Below are positions 43,999-54,091 of a stretch of 64,000 nt of DNA, piece after piece (position 1 is the first letter of the stretch; every line of letters begins with the position of its first letter). The translations under genes were made by a program, and so were the position numbers. This DNA comes from M3007 sp041392625 (GTDB lineage: Bacteria > Bacteroidota > Bacteroidia > Chitinophagales > Saprospiraceae). The stretch spans positions 138,914 to 202,913 of the forward strand of contig JAWKLR010000008.1 in assembly GCA_041392625.1 (NCBI GenBank). The letters are read 5' to 3'. The notes under the pieces were generated by a model. The model saw only the letters and a program-made list of their open reading frames with translations. It searched no databases and had not been told where the DNA came from.

Positions 43999-46686
43999 TT
44001 AGGATTTAAAAAACTTGAGTGTTTGATACTTTGTAAACTTCTTACCTTCCACCTGGAGGTAGTAGATTCCAGCGTCCAGTTCTGGCGGCAACTGGACTTC
44101 AATCAATTGTTCCGGTTCAGAGATTGCTTCCCCGGTGTTTTCCAGGATCAACCGTCCGTTTCCATCGTACACGTTGATTTTTAGTATTTCCTGATGGCTC
44201 ATATCGGTCTGCAACATCAATGTGTTTCCTACCACAGGGTTCGGGTTAATTTGAACGAAAGCATCTGCATGATCCCCTTCTTCAAATTCCGGGAGGCTTG
44301 GGAACAATTGGGTAGATGGAACGATTGCTTTGGTCATCCCTTCAGTAACCCAGAGTAGTTTTGCTGTCGCATATCCAGCCAATTCAAAATACTCCATCGT
44401 TATCGGGTACTTCTTGCCACCTTCCAAATGAATTGATGTACTGTACACTTCATAACCAGGTTTGTTTACCCAGTAATCAATGATTGGTTGGTTGTCTATC
44501 CACAAGCGACAGCCATCATCGGTTGCTGCGATAAAGATGTAATCGGCTGTAAACATTGGCTCAATAAATCCGGTCCAACGAATTCCATAATTGTCATCTG
44601 GTATAGAAGGGTGAGGGGATGCTCCGTGCCACTCAAAATCAATTTTTGCATCAATCCGGGTGAAATAAGGCGTAGTGAAGTTCCCCAAATCATCAATATC
44701 AAAATAGGTTGCAGTCAAACCATATCCATTTCCAGGGAACACCTCAATGTATTTGGCTTGAAGCACAGTCAGAGGGTCTTGTGGATAAACTGATTGTGCG
44801 ATAGTGGTTTCATTGGGTTCCCAGTGTTGGAATGCCCACATCTTGTTGTCTACTTCGGCGAGGCGGGGCATTTCAACAAATCGGCGTAAGCCCCGTACAC
44901 TGGTCGTCTGGTAAGGCGTAGGTGAGGTTTTGCCATCTACTCTGGCTTGGACACCAACCGGATCCGATTCAATACGCAGATCGACTTTATCCGGGAAAAT
45001 ATCCTGGTGCACCGTGCGGGTCAGGTTGGCTTCATCCGTTGCGCTGAGTAGAAGTCGAATCCAAACATTTTCGGCGGTTTCGCCAATCAAGGGCAGGGTA
45101 AATGTACCGTTTTCAATGCCGGAAGTGGCAGAAAGTCCCGGGTGGGTATGGTCGTCGTGGTGCAGATCAATTCGCCAGGTGAGTGCATCTGCACCCATCC
45201 CGCCGGTCTCAGGGTCTGTAGCAATTCCAGCAAAGTTGATGGGCTCTCCGGCAGCATATTTGAAATCTGGAGAGGGGCTGGTAATCAGTGGCATCGGGCG
45301 TTGGTTGCTGGTAACCTGCAACACAGCTTCCTGGCTTTGAACCTGGCCAAAGGAATTAGAAACGTGACAGCGAATCAGACTTCCGGAGTCGGCGACCATG
45401 ACGTTGTTAAGCGTCAACTCCGGTCCGGTTGCTCCGGCAATTGGATTGCCATCTTTGGTCCAGAAATAACTGAGTGGTGCCGAACCATTTGCCTGTGCTG
45501 AAAAATGCGCATCTTCTCCTTCCACTACCAGTGTGGTATGCGGGTTGATGCTAAACACTGGCGGCCCGTCTCCAACATATTCAATTTTCCAAAGAGTGCC
45601 ATCCCCGGAGGATGTATTATCTGTTTCACTACCGCCGCCAATTCCACCACGGGAAATGTAATAGAGGTTGCCGTCGTTTCCGGTCATAATACACAGTGGC
45701 CGGGGAATATCTGTAGCAAATGTACCTTCAAGTGCACCGGTTTCGGGGTCCAGGTATTTGATGTAATTCTGGCAGTAGTCTGCAAAGAAAAACTTGTTCT
45801 GGTATTCAGAAGGGAAGTTGCTTGTTGGAGGATTGTAAAATGCTGCACCCACTACGGCGCAACCAATGGAGTGTGAATAGGCATACACCGGATCCCGGTA
45901 TTCATCCGGCATATCTTGCCAGGTGCGGTATCCTTCCAGCACATTCCAGCCGTAGAATTTTCCTGCTTCCACATGGTTTACTTCTTCGTAAAATTCACTG
46001 CCTACATCGCATACATAAACCCGACCAGTTCCCGGCTGGATCGTAAGAGAGAATGGATTTCGGAATCCATAAGCCCATATTGCGCGGTATTTGCCATCGT
46101 TTTGAAGGTAGAACGGGTTATCTTCCGGAATACTACCATCATCGTTCAGGCGAAGCACTTTTCCCATTACGGTTGAAAGCGAAATTGCTGTATTGAAGTT
46201 GGAGCCGTCTCCGGTTGCCAGGTATAGTTTGCCATCCGGACCAAAAGCCATCGATCCGGCATTGTGTACGGTGCCAGTTAAAACATCAAACTCAAACAAT
46301 GTCTCTTCACTCAATGGGTCGGCATAATTGCCGATTGTTTTAATACGCACGAGTCGGTTATAACCGGCAAGGGGAACCGTATAATATAGATACAAAAAGC
46401 CGTTGTTCTCAAAATCCGGGTGTACGGCAATTCCACTCAAGCCTCTTTCATTGTAGTTGTCTACATCCAAAACGATCAATGGGTCCTCAAGCAGTACACC
46501 ATTTTCTACCACCCGCACTGCACCGTATTTTTCAGCAATTAAAATACGGCCATCGGGGGTTTGTGTCATAGCCGTAGGGTCCAGGCCTTCTGCAATGGGG
46601 CTTTCAATAAAGCCAGGAGGCAGAATGGCTGCGGTAGCTTGGATAGAAAAAAATAGAAAAGTAAGGAAGGGTATAAAAAATCGCAT
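43999..46686 (-). CDS. PQQ-type sugar dehydrogenase with Ig, PA14 and T9SS domains
   Basis: 895 residues from ATG 46686 (signal MRFFIPFLTFLFFSIQATAA); a longer frame to 46755 adds only a poor leader. Order: a glucose/sorbosone dehydrogenase-type six-bladed propeller (about 25-370; AEGLDPTAMTQTPDGRILIA, GLSGIAVHPDFENNGFLYLYY, GSMAFGPDGKLYLATGDGSN, WAYGFRNPFSLTIQPGTGRVY), an Ig-like domain (about 385-470; VVEGEDAHFSAQANG), a loosely described middle region, a PA14 domain (about 650-790; GLTATYFDIDD, TADYIFIAATDDGCRLWIDN), and a type A sorting tail. Likely oxidises sugars or related alcohols at the surface, with PQQ binding inferred from the family. Confidence 0.85.
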   Translation of the reverse strand: MRFFIPFLTFLFFSIQATAAILPPGFIESPIAEGLDPTAMTQTPDGRILIAEKYGAVRVVENGVLLEDPLIVLDVDNYNERGLSGIAVHPDFENNGFLYLYYTVPLAGYNRLVRIKTIGNYADPLSEETLFEFDVLTGTVHNAGSMAFGPDGKLYLATGDGSNFNTAISLSTVMGKVLRLNDDGSIPEDNPFYLQNDGKYRAIWAYGFRNPFSLTIQPGTGRVYVCDVGSEFYEEVNHVEAGKFYGWNVLEGYRTWQDMPDEYRDPVYAYSHSIGCAVVGAAFYNPPTSNFPSEYQNKFFFADYCQNYIKYLDPETGALEGTFATDIPRPLCIMTGNDGNLYYISRGGIGGGSETDNTSSGDGTLWKIEYVGDGPPVFSINPHTTLVVEGEDAHFSAQANGSAPLSYFWTKDGNPIAGATGPELTLNNVMVADSGSLIRCHVSNSFGQVQSQEAVLQVTSNQRPMPLITSPSPDFKYAAGEPINFAGIATDPETGGMGADALTWRIDLHHDDHTHPGLSATSGIENGTFTLPLIGETAENVWIRLLLSATDEANLTRTVHQDIFPDKVDLRIESDPVGVQARVDGKTSPTPYQTTSVRGLRRFVEMPRLAEVDNKMWAFQHWEPNETTIAQSVYPQDPLTVLQAKYIEVFPGNGYGLTATYFDIDDLGNFTTPYFTRIDAKIDFEWHGASPHPSIPDDNYGIRWTGFIEPMFTADYIFIAATDDGCRLWIDNQPIIDYWVNKPGYEVYSTSIHLEGGKKYPITMEYFELAGYATAKLLWVTEGMTKAIVPSTQLFPSLPEFEEGDHADAFVQINPNPVVGNTLMLQTDMSHQEILKINVYDGNGRLILENTGEAISEPEQLIEVQLPPELDAGIYYLQVEGKKFTKYQTLKFFKS

Positions 46687-46709
46687 AGCAAGATTGGAAT
46701 TGTTCGGCG

Positions 46710-46717
46710 CAAAATTA
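46710..46717 (-). promoter_or_regulatory. -7 element for the sugar dehydrogenase gene
   Basis: Minus-strand TAATTTTG (plus CAAAATTA), a perfect TAnnTTTG, 24 bases upstream of the ATG. No clear -33 in range. Confidence 0.35.
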
Positions 46718-46856
46718 CGTGATTGTGGCCTAGTCTGGTTGCTAAAAGATGGCATTTCGCTTATTTGTAATTGTTATTAAAAGGATTTAGATTGGATATT
46801 TCAAGTTCTTCTTGTGCTTATTTCTGATATTTGGCCTAGCCCTAAATTGGATTAAT

Positions 46857-49133
46857 ATGGTGCGCACTTTTGGAATATTGCTTTTTCTCCTTGCCTTCAA
46901 TCAGAGCCAGGCTCAGACGAATGAGGGACTGGAGTTTTGGGCCGGATTTATGGAGCATCGGGATATTGGAACCAACACAATGGTTGTCATGATTACCTCG
47001 AAGCAAAATACTTCCGGGAAGGTGCGTATACCCTTGTTAAACTGGGAACAAGCCTTTCAGGTTCAAGCCAATTCGGTGACTTTGGTAAAATTGCCGTCGA
47101 GCGCGGAAAATCTGGGGTCTGAACAGGTAAAATTACTGGGTGTACAAGTGCTCGCCAACGATCTGGTTTCGGTGTATATCCATCAATATCACTCCCTCCG
47201 TTCGGAAGCAACCGTAGTTCTTCCAATTGAAACCCTGGGCACAGAATACTTTGCACTCACTTACCGGGGTGTAAATATTCAAGGGACCGTTTATCCCTCG
47301 GAAATGTTATTGGTGGGAACCGAAGAGGGAACCGTTATTACCATTACCCTGTCTGCAAATACCCTTGGGGGGCGACAGGCGGGCTCCACGTTTACTGTCG
47401 TTCTGAATGAAGGTGAAACCTATCAAATCCAGGGGGACCGGGAATCCGATGACCTAACAGGCACCCATGTTGTGAGCGATAAGCCACTGGCTGTTTTTGC
47501 CGGAGCCCGTTGGACGGAAGTGCCTACCGGTTGCAATGCCAGGGATAATTTGTTGGAGCAGATGTACCCGGTACACACCCTGGGGAAGCAGTTTGTTACT
47601 GTACCCAATGCTGCCGTGCTTTATGATGTTTTTCGCATCCTTGCCGTGGAGGATCAGACTGCTGTGACCGTATATGGCAGCAATACCGTTGATTACATGC
47701 TGAATGCCGGTGAATTTGTTGAGTATAACCACAAAATTGCCACCTACATTGTTTCCAACAAACCCATATCTGTTGCACAATACAGCATTGGCAATGAATG
47801 CAACGGGCACTCCGTAGGAGACCCGGCCATGGTAATGCTCAATAGCATCGAGCAAATCCGGGATACGGTAACGCTTTACAATTCCAGTTTTGAAGAAATA
47901 ACAGAAAACTACATCAACGTTATTACCCGAACAGTAGACGCAGACCTGATTTTGGTGGACGGCTTGCCGCTCAGTTCCTATGGAGTAAATACCTTGGAAG
48001 TGGGCGGGAATGCCGATTTTTCCTATGCCCGTCTGGCTGTTGATGCCGGTCCGCATACGCTGATTTCAGAAGGCTGTGGCCTGATTGCTACGGCATATGG
48101 CTATGGGGTTGTGGAGTCCTATGCCTACAGTGGAGGAGCAAGTTTTAGTGCGCTAAATGCCAACCCGGTACCCGTAGGTGCTTGTCTGGGCGATACCATA
48201 TCCTTTGATGCAGGACTAAATCCATCCCGCTATACCTTTTACTGGGATTTAGGTGATGGGGGGAGTTCCACAGAAGCACAATTTGAACACCAGTATGCTG
48301 CCCTCGGGACGTATCCGGTAGTGCTGTACCTCTACGATCAATGCCTGGATATCCACGATACGTTGCGGCAGGACCTCATTGTGAGTCTGCGGCAATCCCT
48401 GGATCTTGCTCCCGATGAATCCCTATGTGCAGGAGGGGAGATTACCCTTACTGCAAGTGATTTGCCAGGCGCTACCTATGCCTGGACGGGCCCTGACGGC
48501 TTTTACAGCGAACAGCAAACGGTTCATTTGTCCTACCTGCAGCCAGAACAAAGTGGTGAGTATGCGGTTGTAGGCACCATCTCAGGGTGTTCTACCTATC
48601 CTTCTTTCCGATCCGTCACGGTGTATCCGCTCCCGGTACCTGACCTGGGGCCTGACACAATTTTTTGCTGGAGAAATACCGATACTCTTCCCGTTTTGTC
48701 CCCCGGTAAATTTGAACAGTATCAATGGCATACCCTTTCATCCTCAGCCTTTTTCAATCCAAGTTCAGAAGGCTTGTATTTTGTACGCGTGTGGGATGAA
48801 CACATGTGCTCTGCATCGGATTCGGTACGGTTCCGTTCAGTTTGTCCAACTAAAACCTATATCCCCAATGCGTTTTCACCGAATGACGATGGATGGAACG
48901 ACTACTTCCAGGTTTTTGGTGAGGATGTGGTTTCGATTAATTGGAAGGTGTATGATCGTTGGGGCAGCTTACTTTTTGAAGGCCATTCCCTGGATGATCG
49001 ATGGGATGGCACCACCCACGGAGATCCCGCTTCCCCCGGTGTGTACATCTGGCTTGCAATTATAGAATCAAATGCAGCGGATGGAACGCAATTTACAGAC
49101 ACACAAACAGGTAGTTTGACCTTAATTCGGTAA
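46857..49133 (+). CDS. IgGFc-binding-like PKD protein with T9SS type B tail
   Basis: 758 residues from ATG 46857 (signal MVRTFGILLFLLAFNQSQAQ); TTG/ATG codons before it add no signal. The N-terminal 400 residues match the IgGFc-binding N-terminal domain seen in many Bacteroidota (TSKQNTSGKVRIPL, LPIETLGTEYFALTYRG, THVVSDKPLAVFAGARW, VAQYSIGNECN), then a PKD-like domain (TFYWDLGDGGSSTEAQFEHQYA), an Ig-like region with repeated tryptophans, and a CHU_C/T9SS type B sorting domain (YIPNAFSPNDDGWNDYFQ, VYDRWGSLLFEG, DDRWDG). Probable surface adhesin. A GNAT gene follows after 13 bases. Confidence 0.85.
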   Translation: MVRTFGILLFLLAFNQSQAQTNEGLEFWAGFMEHRDIGTNTMVVMITSKQNTSGKVRIPLLNWEQAFQVQANSVTLVKLPSSAENLGSEQVKLLGVQVLANDLVSVYIHQYHSLRSEATVVLPIETLGTEYFALTYRGVNIQGTVYPSEMLLVGTEEGTVITITLSANTLGGRQAGSTFTVVLNEGETYQIQGDRESDDLTGTHVVSDKPLAVFAGARWTEVPTGCNARDNLLEQMYPVHTLGKQFVTVPNAAVLYDVFRILAVEDQTAVTVYGSNTVDYMLNAGEFVEYNHKIATYIVSNKPISVAQYSIGNECNGHSVGDPAMVMLNSIEQIRDTVTLYNSSFEEITENYINVITRTVDADLILVDGLPLSSYGVNTLEVGGNADFSYARLAVDAGPHTLISEGCGLIATAYGYGVVESYAYSGGASFSALNANPVPVGACLGDTISFDAGLNPSRYTFYWDLGDGGSSTEAQFEHQYAALGTYPVVLYLYDQCLDIHDTLRQDLIVSLRQSLDLAPDESLCAGGEITLTASDLPGATYAWTGPDGFYSEQQTVHLSYLQPEQSGEYAVVGTISGCSTYPSFRSVTVYPLPVPDLGPDTIFCWRNTDTLPVLSPGKFEQYQWHTLSSSAFFNPSSEGLYFVRVWDEHMCSASDSVRFRSVCPTKTYIPNAFSPNDDGWNDYFQVFGEDVVSINWKVYDRWGSLLFEGHSLDDRWDGTTHGDPASPGVYIWLAIIESNAADGTQFTDTQTGSLTLIR

Positions 49134-49146
49134 ATAAACACTCAAA

Positions 49147-49674
49147 ATGGAAATTAACACACCTCGAACCCTGCTCAGACCAATGAGTCTTGATGATCTG
49201 GATTTTTATTTTCAACTACAGTCTAATGCTGAATTGATGCAATACATTCGGCCTCCGGAAACTGATCGGGAGAATGTCCGGGGGCGATTGGAGGAAATTC
49301 TGCGATATCAGGAAAACCATCCTGGGTTAGGGGCCTATGTAATCATTGACAAGTCTAGTGGCGAGTTGGTGGGGAATTGTGTCATCCGACATCTGAATAT
49401 GAAGTTGGAAAATGAAATGGAGGTGGGATATTTGGTTGTAAAAGAGCATTGGGGAAAAGGCTACGCGACGGAAGCTACCAAAGCCCTGATTGATTTTGCG
49501 TTTACCAAATTAAATGCACCTTGTGTTCAGGCAGTAATTCATGAAGAAAACATCGCATCCAGGAAAGTTTTGGAAAAAAATGGAATGGTCCAGACTGGAA
49601 CTATTGCTGAATACAGCCCCTCAGATCCATTGTTTGAACTGTCCAGAGCCAAATGGGAACAGGATATCCAGTGA
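49147..49674 (+). CDS. GNAT family N-acetyltransferase (RimJ/RimL-like)
   Basis: 175 residues. The opening INTPRTLLRPMSLDDLDFYF and central VGYLVVKEHWGKGYATEATKALIDFAF (the acetyl-CoA loop Q/RxxGxG/A form) plus VIHEENIASRKVLEKNGM mark the RimJ/RimL/alanine acetyltransferase group. It transfers acetyl from CoA to an amine; substrate unknown. Starts 13 bases after the large T9SS gene on the same strand, probably read through. Confidence 0.85.
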   Translation: MEINTPRTLLRPMSLDDLDFYFQLQSNAELMQYIRPPETDRENVRGRLEEILRYQENHPGLGAYVIIDKSSGELVGNCVIRHLNMKLENEMEVGYLVVKEHWGKGYATEATKALIDFAFTKLNAPCVQAVIHEENIASRKVLEKNGMVQTGTIAEYSPSDPLFELSRAKWEQDIQ

Positions 49675-49941
49675 TTTTTGCAATTTTATGCTGCTAAAAA
49701 AGTAGACCGTAACAGTTTGTTTTGCTCAGGCCTTGAATTTAGAAAGAAGGCGTATTACCTTGTGGCCCTATCTGGGAGCTAGGTCTAACTATTACCGATA
49801 GCGCCCGCAGTACCTAACCAATAGTATTCACTAAAACCCAACCACAGGTATCCCAAATTTCATGCAATTGGGATGCCTTGGGCACATGCTGCCAGATTTG
49901 GCGCTGTGTAATTTAAAAGGTATTGTAAATCAAAACTCAAC
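49675..49941. promoter_or_regulatory. Region upstream of sugar porter, with inverted repeat
   Basis: A hairpin-like inverted repeat, ATCCCAAATT at 49850-49859 and AATTGGGAT at 49866-49874, lies about 68 bases upstream of the transporter ATG. It has no T tract, so it is more like an operator or an old terminator than a working one. Nothing else in the interval is convincing. Confidence 0.3.
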
Positions 49942-51288
49942 ATGCAGAATAAAAATCTATTTTTCTGGTCCATAACCGTAGCACTTGGTGGCTTTTTGTT
50001 TGGATTTGATACGGCGGTTATCTCCGGAGGAGAGCAGTCTATCCAGGAGCTCTGGAAATTAAGCGATGCACAACTCGGACAAATGGTTGCAATGGCCTTG
50101 TATGGTACCATATTAGGTGCGCTTTTTGGAGGTATTCCGGCCGACCGCTATGGTCGAAAAATCACTTTGTTCTGGATCGGTGTGCTTTATCTGATCTCGG
50201 CTGTTGGTTCTGCCCTGGCACCGGATGTAGTTTGGTTGATGTTCTTCCGGTTTATCGGAGGATTGGGGGTTGGCGCCTCTTCGGTTGTAGCACCCTTGTA
50301 CATATCTGAAATTGCACCTGCCAAATCGCGTGGTCGGTTGGTGGCTATGTTTCAGTTTAATATAGTATTCGGTATTTTGATGGCTTATGCCTCCAATGCA
50401 ATGATTGGGACGGACATGCCCAATGCCTGGCGCTGGATGCTGGGTGTTGAAATCATCCCTGCTTTGTTGTTTGTTGTGATGGTGCCAACAGTACCTCGGA
50501 GTCCGCGTTGGCTGTTGATTCAAAAAGGGGATGAGGAAGGAGCGCGGCAGGTAATTGCGCGGATCAACCCGGAGCATACCGAGGAGATGTTGCAATCCAT
50601 TTTAGAGGGCAGCCACGAGAAGCGTTCCGGCCTTGCCCACTTTCTCTCTGGACGGTATAATTTCCCGATTTTACTTGCATTTTTGTTTGCCTTATTCAAT
50701 CAGTTTTCAGGCATAAATGCCATAATTTATTACACCAAACGCATCTTTACGTCAACGGGAATGGGGGATGATGCCGCCTTGTTGTCATCCGTTGGAATCG
50801 GTGTGGTCAATTTGATTTTCACGCTGGTTGGTTTGTTTTTGATTGATCGGTTTGGACGGAAGTTCCTGATGTATATTGGTTCTGTTGCCTACATCGTTTC
50901 CTTGTCGTTTGTTGCGCATGCATTTTACACAGAGCAGTTTGTTGGCTATTCGGTTCCAATCTGGTTATTTGTATTTATTGCTGCACATGCAATTGGGCAA
51001 GGAGCGGTAATTTGGGTGTTTATTTCCGAGATATTTCCCAACAATGTGCGGGCTTATGGCAACTCATTGGGTAGCGTTACGCACTGGATTTTTGCAGCCC
51101 TGATTGCCGGAAATTTCCCTTTGTTTGAAGGTTGGTTTGGGGGCGGTCCCATCTTTGCTTTTTTCGCGGCAATGATGGTCTTGCAATTGGTATTTGTCTG
51201 GAGGATGATGCCCGAAACGATGGGGGTTTCACTGGAGGACCTGGAGGCGCAATTATTAAAAGACGAAGATTCTTCAGCTGACCAGTAG
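49942..51288 (+). CDS. Sugar porter (MFS, SP family)
   Basis: 448 residues, 12 hydrophobic segments. SP-family signatures: the opening FGFDTAVISGGEQSIQELWKL, GGIPADRYGRKITLFWIG after segment 2 with GRK, VPTVPRSPRWLLIQKGDEE after segment 6, QFSGINAIIYYTKRIF in segment 7, and FLIDRFGRKFLMYIG after segment 8. XylE/GLUT-type proton symporter for hexoses or pentoses. It is the first gene of an operon with fructokinase and GH32 (33 and 36-base gaps), so fructose is the likely substrate. Confidence 0.92.
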   Translation: MQNKNLFFWSITVALGGFLFGFDTAVISGGEQSIQELWKLSDAQLGQMVAMALYGTILGALFGGIPADRYGRKITLFWIGVLYLISAVGSALAPDVVWLMFFRFIGGLGVGASSVVAPLYISEIAPAKSRGRLVAMFQFNIVFGILMAYASNAMIGTDMPNAWRWMLGVEIIPALLFVVMVPTVPRSPRWLLIQKGDEEGARQVIARINPEHTEEMLQSILEGSHEKRSGLAHFLSGRYNFPILLAFLFALFNQFSGINAIIYYTKRIFTSTGMGDDAALLSSVGIGVVNLIFTLVGLFLIDRFGRKFLMYIGSVAYIVSLSFVAHAFYTEQFVGYSVPIWLFVFIAAHAIGQGAVIWVFISEIFPNNVRAYGNSLGSVTHWIFAALIAGNFPLFEGWFGGGPIFAFFAAMMVLQLVFVWRMMPETMGVSLEDLEAQLLKDEDSSADQ

Positions 51289-51336
51289 CATCTATTTTTC
51301 AAACCTTAAGGAAGTAAGAACTTGTACGTAGTTGAC

Positions 51337-52242
51337 ATGCAAAATACAAATCAAAAATCGGTAGTGTGTTTCGGGGAAGTCCTTTGGGATGTGCTACCCA
51401 GTGGAAAACTGGCAGGAGGGGCTCCTATGAACGTGGCCTATCACCTGAATGGGTTTGGCTTGAACTCCCGAATGATTAGCAGGGTAGGGGCCGATGCCCT
51501 GGGGGCGGAACTTCGGCAGTTTTTGGAAGGAAAAGGGGTTGCCACGGATTTGGTGCAAACGGATTTGCAACATTCTACGGGTACTGTTCAGGTGGAATTG
51601 GATGAAAAGGGTTCTCCGAGCTACGATATTGTCCGGCCTGTAGCATGGGATTTTATCCAATCGGAAAATAATGCTATCGAAGCCGTGGCGCAGGCAGAGT
51701 TATTTGTATTTGGAAGTCTGGCAAGCAGGATGGAAATGACTCACTCAACCCTGTTTTCTCTGCTATCAAAAGCCCGCAAAATAGTGCTGGATGTGAATCT
51801 GCGTGCGCCCTATTTCTCGAAGGAACTATTGGAGCCCATGCTAGACGCTGCCCACATTGTGAAAGTAAACGATGAAGAATTGGAGTTAATTGCTTCTTGG
51901 TATGGGTTTGAGGGAACCAGTGAGGAGTTGATGGACAAGTTGTACAGGCGGTTTGATCTGGAAGTTCTGATTCAAACCCGGGGAAAAGACGGCGCGATTT
52001 GCCAGAGTTCTTCAGGTATGGTAGACCGTCCTGGTGTGTCTGTTCAGGTGGAAGATACCATCGGTAGTGGTGATTCGTTCCTCGCCGCATTTCTGAGTAA
52101 AATGCTTGAGGGGGAACCTATGGAATCCTGCCTGGATTTTGCCTGCCATGTTGGTGCTTTGGTGGCAACCAAAAAAGGGGGCACCCCCAGTTTGTCCAGT
52201 GAGGAATTGGATGCATTTATCCAATCCAATAAGAACAGTTAA
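51337..52242 (+). CDS. PfkB-family carbohydrate kinase (probable fructokinase)
   Basis: 301 residues from ATG 51337 (TTG at 51322 rejected). Ribokinase/pfkB fold: opening VVCFGEVLWDVLPSGKLAGGAPMNVAYHL with the GG substrate motif, and GSGDSFLAAFLSKML, the anion-hole/catalytic-Asp signature (PfkB signature 2). In the fructokinase branch the start of the protein has this GE(V/I)LWD form. Between a sugar porter and a GH32 gene, fructose is the expected substrate, giving fructose 6-phosphate or 1-phosphate. The kinase reaction is certain as a class, the substrate inferred. Confidence 0.85.
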   Translation: MQNTNQKSVVCFGEVLWDVLPSGKLAGGAPMNVAYHLNGFGLNSRMISRVGADALGAELRQFLEGKGVATDLVQTDLQHSTGTVQVELDEKGSPSYDIVRPVAWDFIQSENNAIEAVAQAELFVFGSLASRMEMTHSTLFSLLSKARKIVLDVNLRAPYFSKELLEPMLDAAHIVKVNDEELELIASWYGFEGTSEELMDKLYRRFDLEVLIQTRGKDGAICQSSSGMVDRPGVSVQVEDTIGSGDSFLAAFLSKMLEGEPMESCLDFACHVGALVATKKGGTPSLSSEELDAFIQSNKNS

Positions 52243-52278
52243 GCCAAGATTGCTTCAAAAAAAAGAATATCTACTAAT

Positions 52279-53854
52279 ATGAAGAATACATTGTTCCTGT
52301 TTACTCTGATTTTTTTGGGGCTGGGATGTGCGGAATCCGATACTTCTGGTGATAGTAAACAAGCCAAAGTTTTGGAGCCACACCGCCCGTTTTTTCACTT
52401 CACGCCACCCAGCATGTGGATGAATGATCCCAATGGGATGTATTTCGAAAACGGGGAATACCATCTGTATTACCAGTATTATCCTGACAGCACTGTCTGG
52501 GGCCCTATGCACTGGGGCCATGCAGTTAGTACCGATTTAGTACACTGGGAACACTTGCCTGTGGCCTTGTATCCAGACTCACTTGGGCTAATATTTTCTG
52601 GTTCCGCGGTGGTGGATGTGAACAACACCAGTGGTTTGGGGACCGATGGAAAACATCCGGTTGTTGCCATGTTTACTCATCATGATATGGAATTGGAAAA
52701 GTTGGGTACCAACAAACACGAGGTTCAAGCATTGCATACAGCCTGGACAATGGGCGCACGTTTACAAAATATGCTGGCAATCCGGTTATTGCCAATCCGG
52801 GTACAAAGATTTTCGGGACCCCAAAGTGCTGTGGGACGATGTTCACGGCTTTTGGTTGATGGCTTTGGCAGTAGAAGATCACATCAAACTGTGGAAGTCG
52901 GATGATCTTAAATCCTGGGAACATTTGAGCGATTGGGGCAAGGGTATTGGGGAGCATGGTGGTGTGTGGGAATGCCCGGATTTGTTTCCTATTGAAGTAG
53001 AAGGAAGCGATGAGATAAAATGGGTTTTGTTGCAAAACCTAAACCCCGGAGCGCCCAACGGAGGAAGTGGCTTGCAGTACTTTGTAGGGGACTTTGATGG
53101 CAAAAACTTTATCCTCGATCCGGAGTTTGAAAAAAGTCTTCAACGTACTGATTCCATTGGCAGCGGTTTAGGCATCTGGCTGGATTATGGGAAAGACAAT
53201 TATGCCGGCGTGACTTGGGGAAACATACCAGATGACAAGCGGTATTTTATTGGCTGGATGAGCAATTGGGAGTATGCAACCGTGGTACCTACCGAACGCT
53301 GGCGCAGCGCCATGACCCTGCCTCGCGAACTCAAACTCGTGCATACCGATGCCGGATACCGACTTCTGAATTTTCCTGTTAAAAACCTGGAGGCGCTGCG
53401 CCTCGAATCCTTTGATTTGGAGGAAACCAGTTTAGACAAACCACTGGTCCTATCCGATGCCTTTGCAATTACCGCGAATGCGCTTGAAATGGAGGTGGTA
53501 TTTGAACCCGAAGGAAAAGGAAATCTGGAATTGGAGTTGAAAAACAACAAAGGTGAGCGGTATGTATTTGGGTATGATAAGGGAAAAAATATGTTTTACA
53601 GCGATCGTCGGCAATCCGGAAAAACAGACTTTTCCGAAGCCTTTGCCAACCGTGTACACTGGTCGCCTCGCACAGCAACAGACGGTTCTTTAAAACTGCA
53701 CATCTTCCTGGATCGGGCATCCATCGAAGTTTTTGCCGATGGGGGTTCAACAGCCGTAACCAATATATTTTTCCCTACGGAAGATTATACAGAAGTGCGC
53801 TGGACGGGGGATGGATCCTTGAAGGGTACCGTTTGGAATCTCAAGAAAAAGTAA
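52279..53854 (+). pseudogene. GH32 fructan/sucrose hydrolase lipoprotein, frame broken
   Basis: A lipoprotein (Cys17 after LIFLGLG) of glycoside hydrolase family 32: nucleophile in MNDPNG (residues 48-53), IFSGSAVVDV, and in the later frame the stabiliser FRDPKVLWDD, acid/base WECPDLF, then a C-terminal beta-sandwich (LHIFLDRASIEVFADGG). All catalytic regions are present, but not in one frame. After HEVQ near 52726 the family sequence continues (SIAYSLDNGRTFTKYAGNP) in the next frame, then at about 52800 shifts again to YKDFRDP. Each step fits loss of one base, in an A pair/triplet and a G run. Without those losses it would be about 520 residues. Either recent pseudogene or sequencing errors. 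It completes the fructose operon. Confidence 0.85.
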
Positions 53855-53916
53855 GTGCGAATCTGAGCGTTGGGGCCCCTTTTTATACTTAGAGATTGCT
53901 TAGAATTTCAAAAGTG

Positions 53917-53948
53917 TTTGGGTAGTCGGAGAAACTTTCCGATTTTTG
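53917..53948 (+). promoter_or_regulatory. Promoter for the haloperoxidase-like gene
   Basis: TTTG at 53917-53920, 20 bases, then GATTTTTG at 53941-53948 (one mismatch to TAnnTTTG). Confidence 0.55.
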
Positions 53949-54091
53949 TAGATAATTGATAAGTTTAGGAATAGGAATGCACTTTTCTAGTGTTTGAAAT
54001 TATCCAGAAGTTGAGTTTGGGCATATCCAGGTACATGTTGCGTCATTCGTACCCGGGTATGCCCTCTTTTAAATTAGTAAATCTTTATTCT

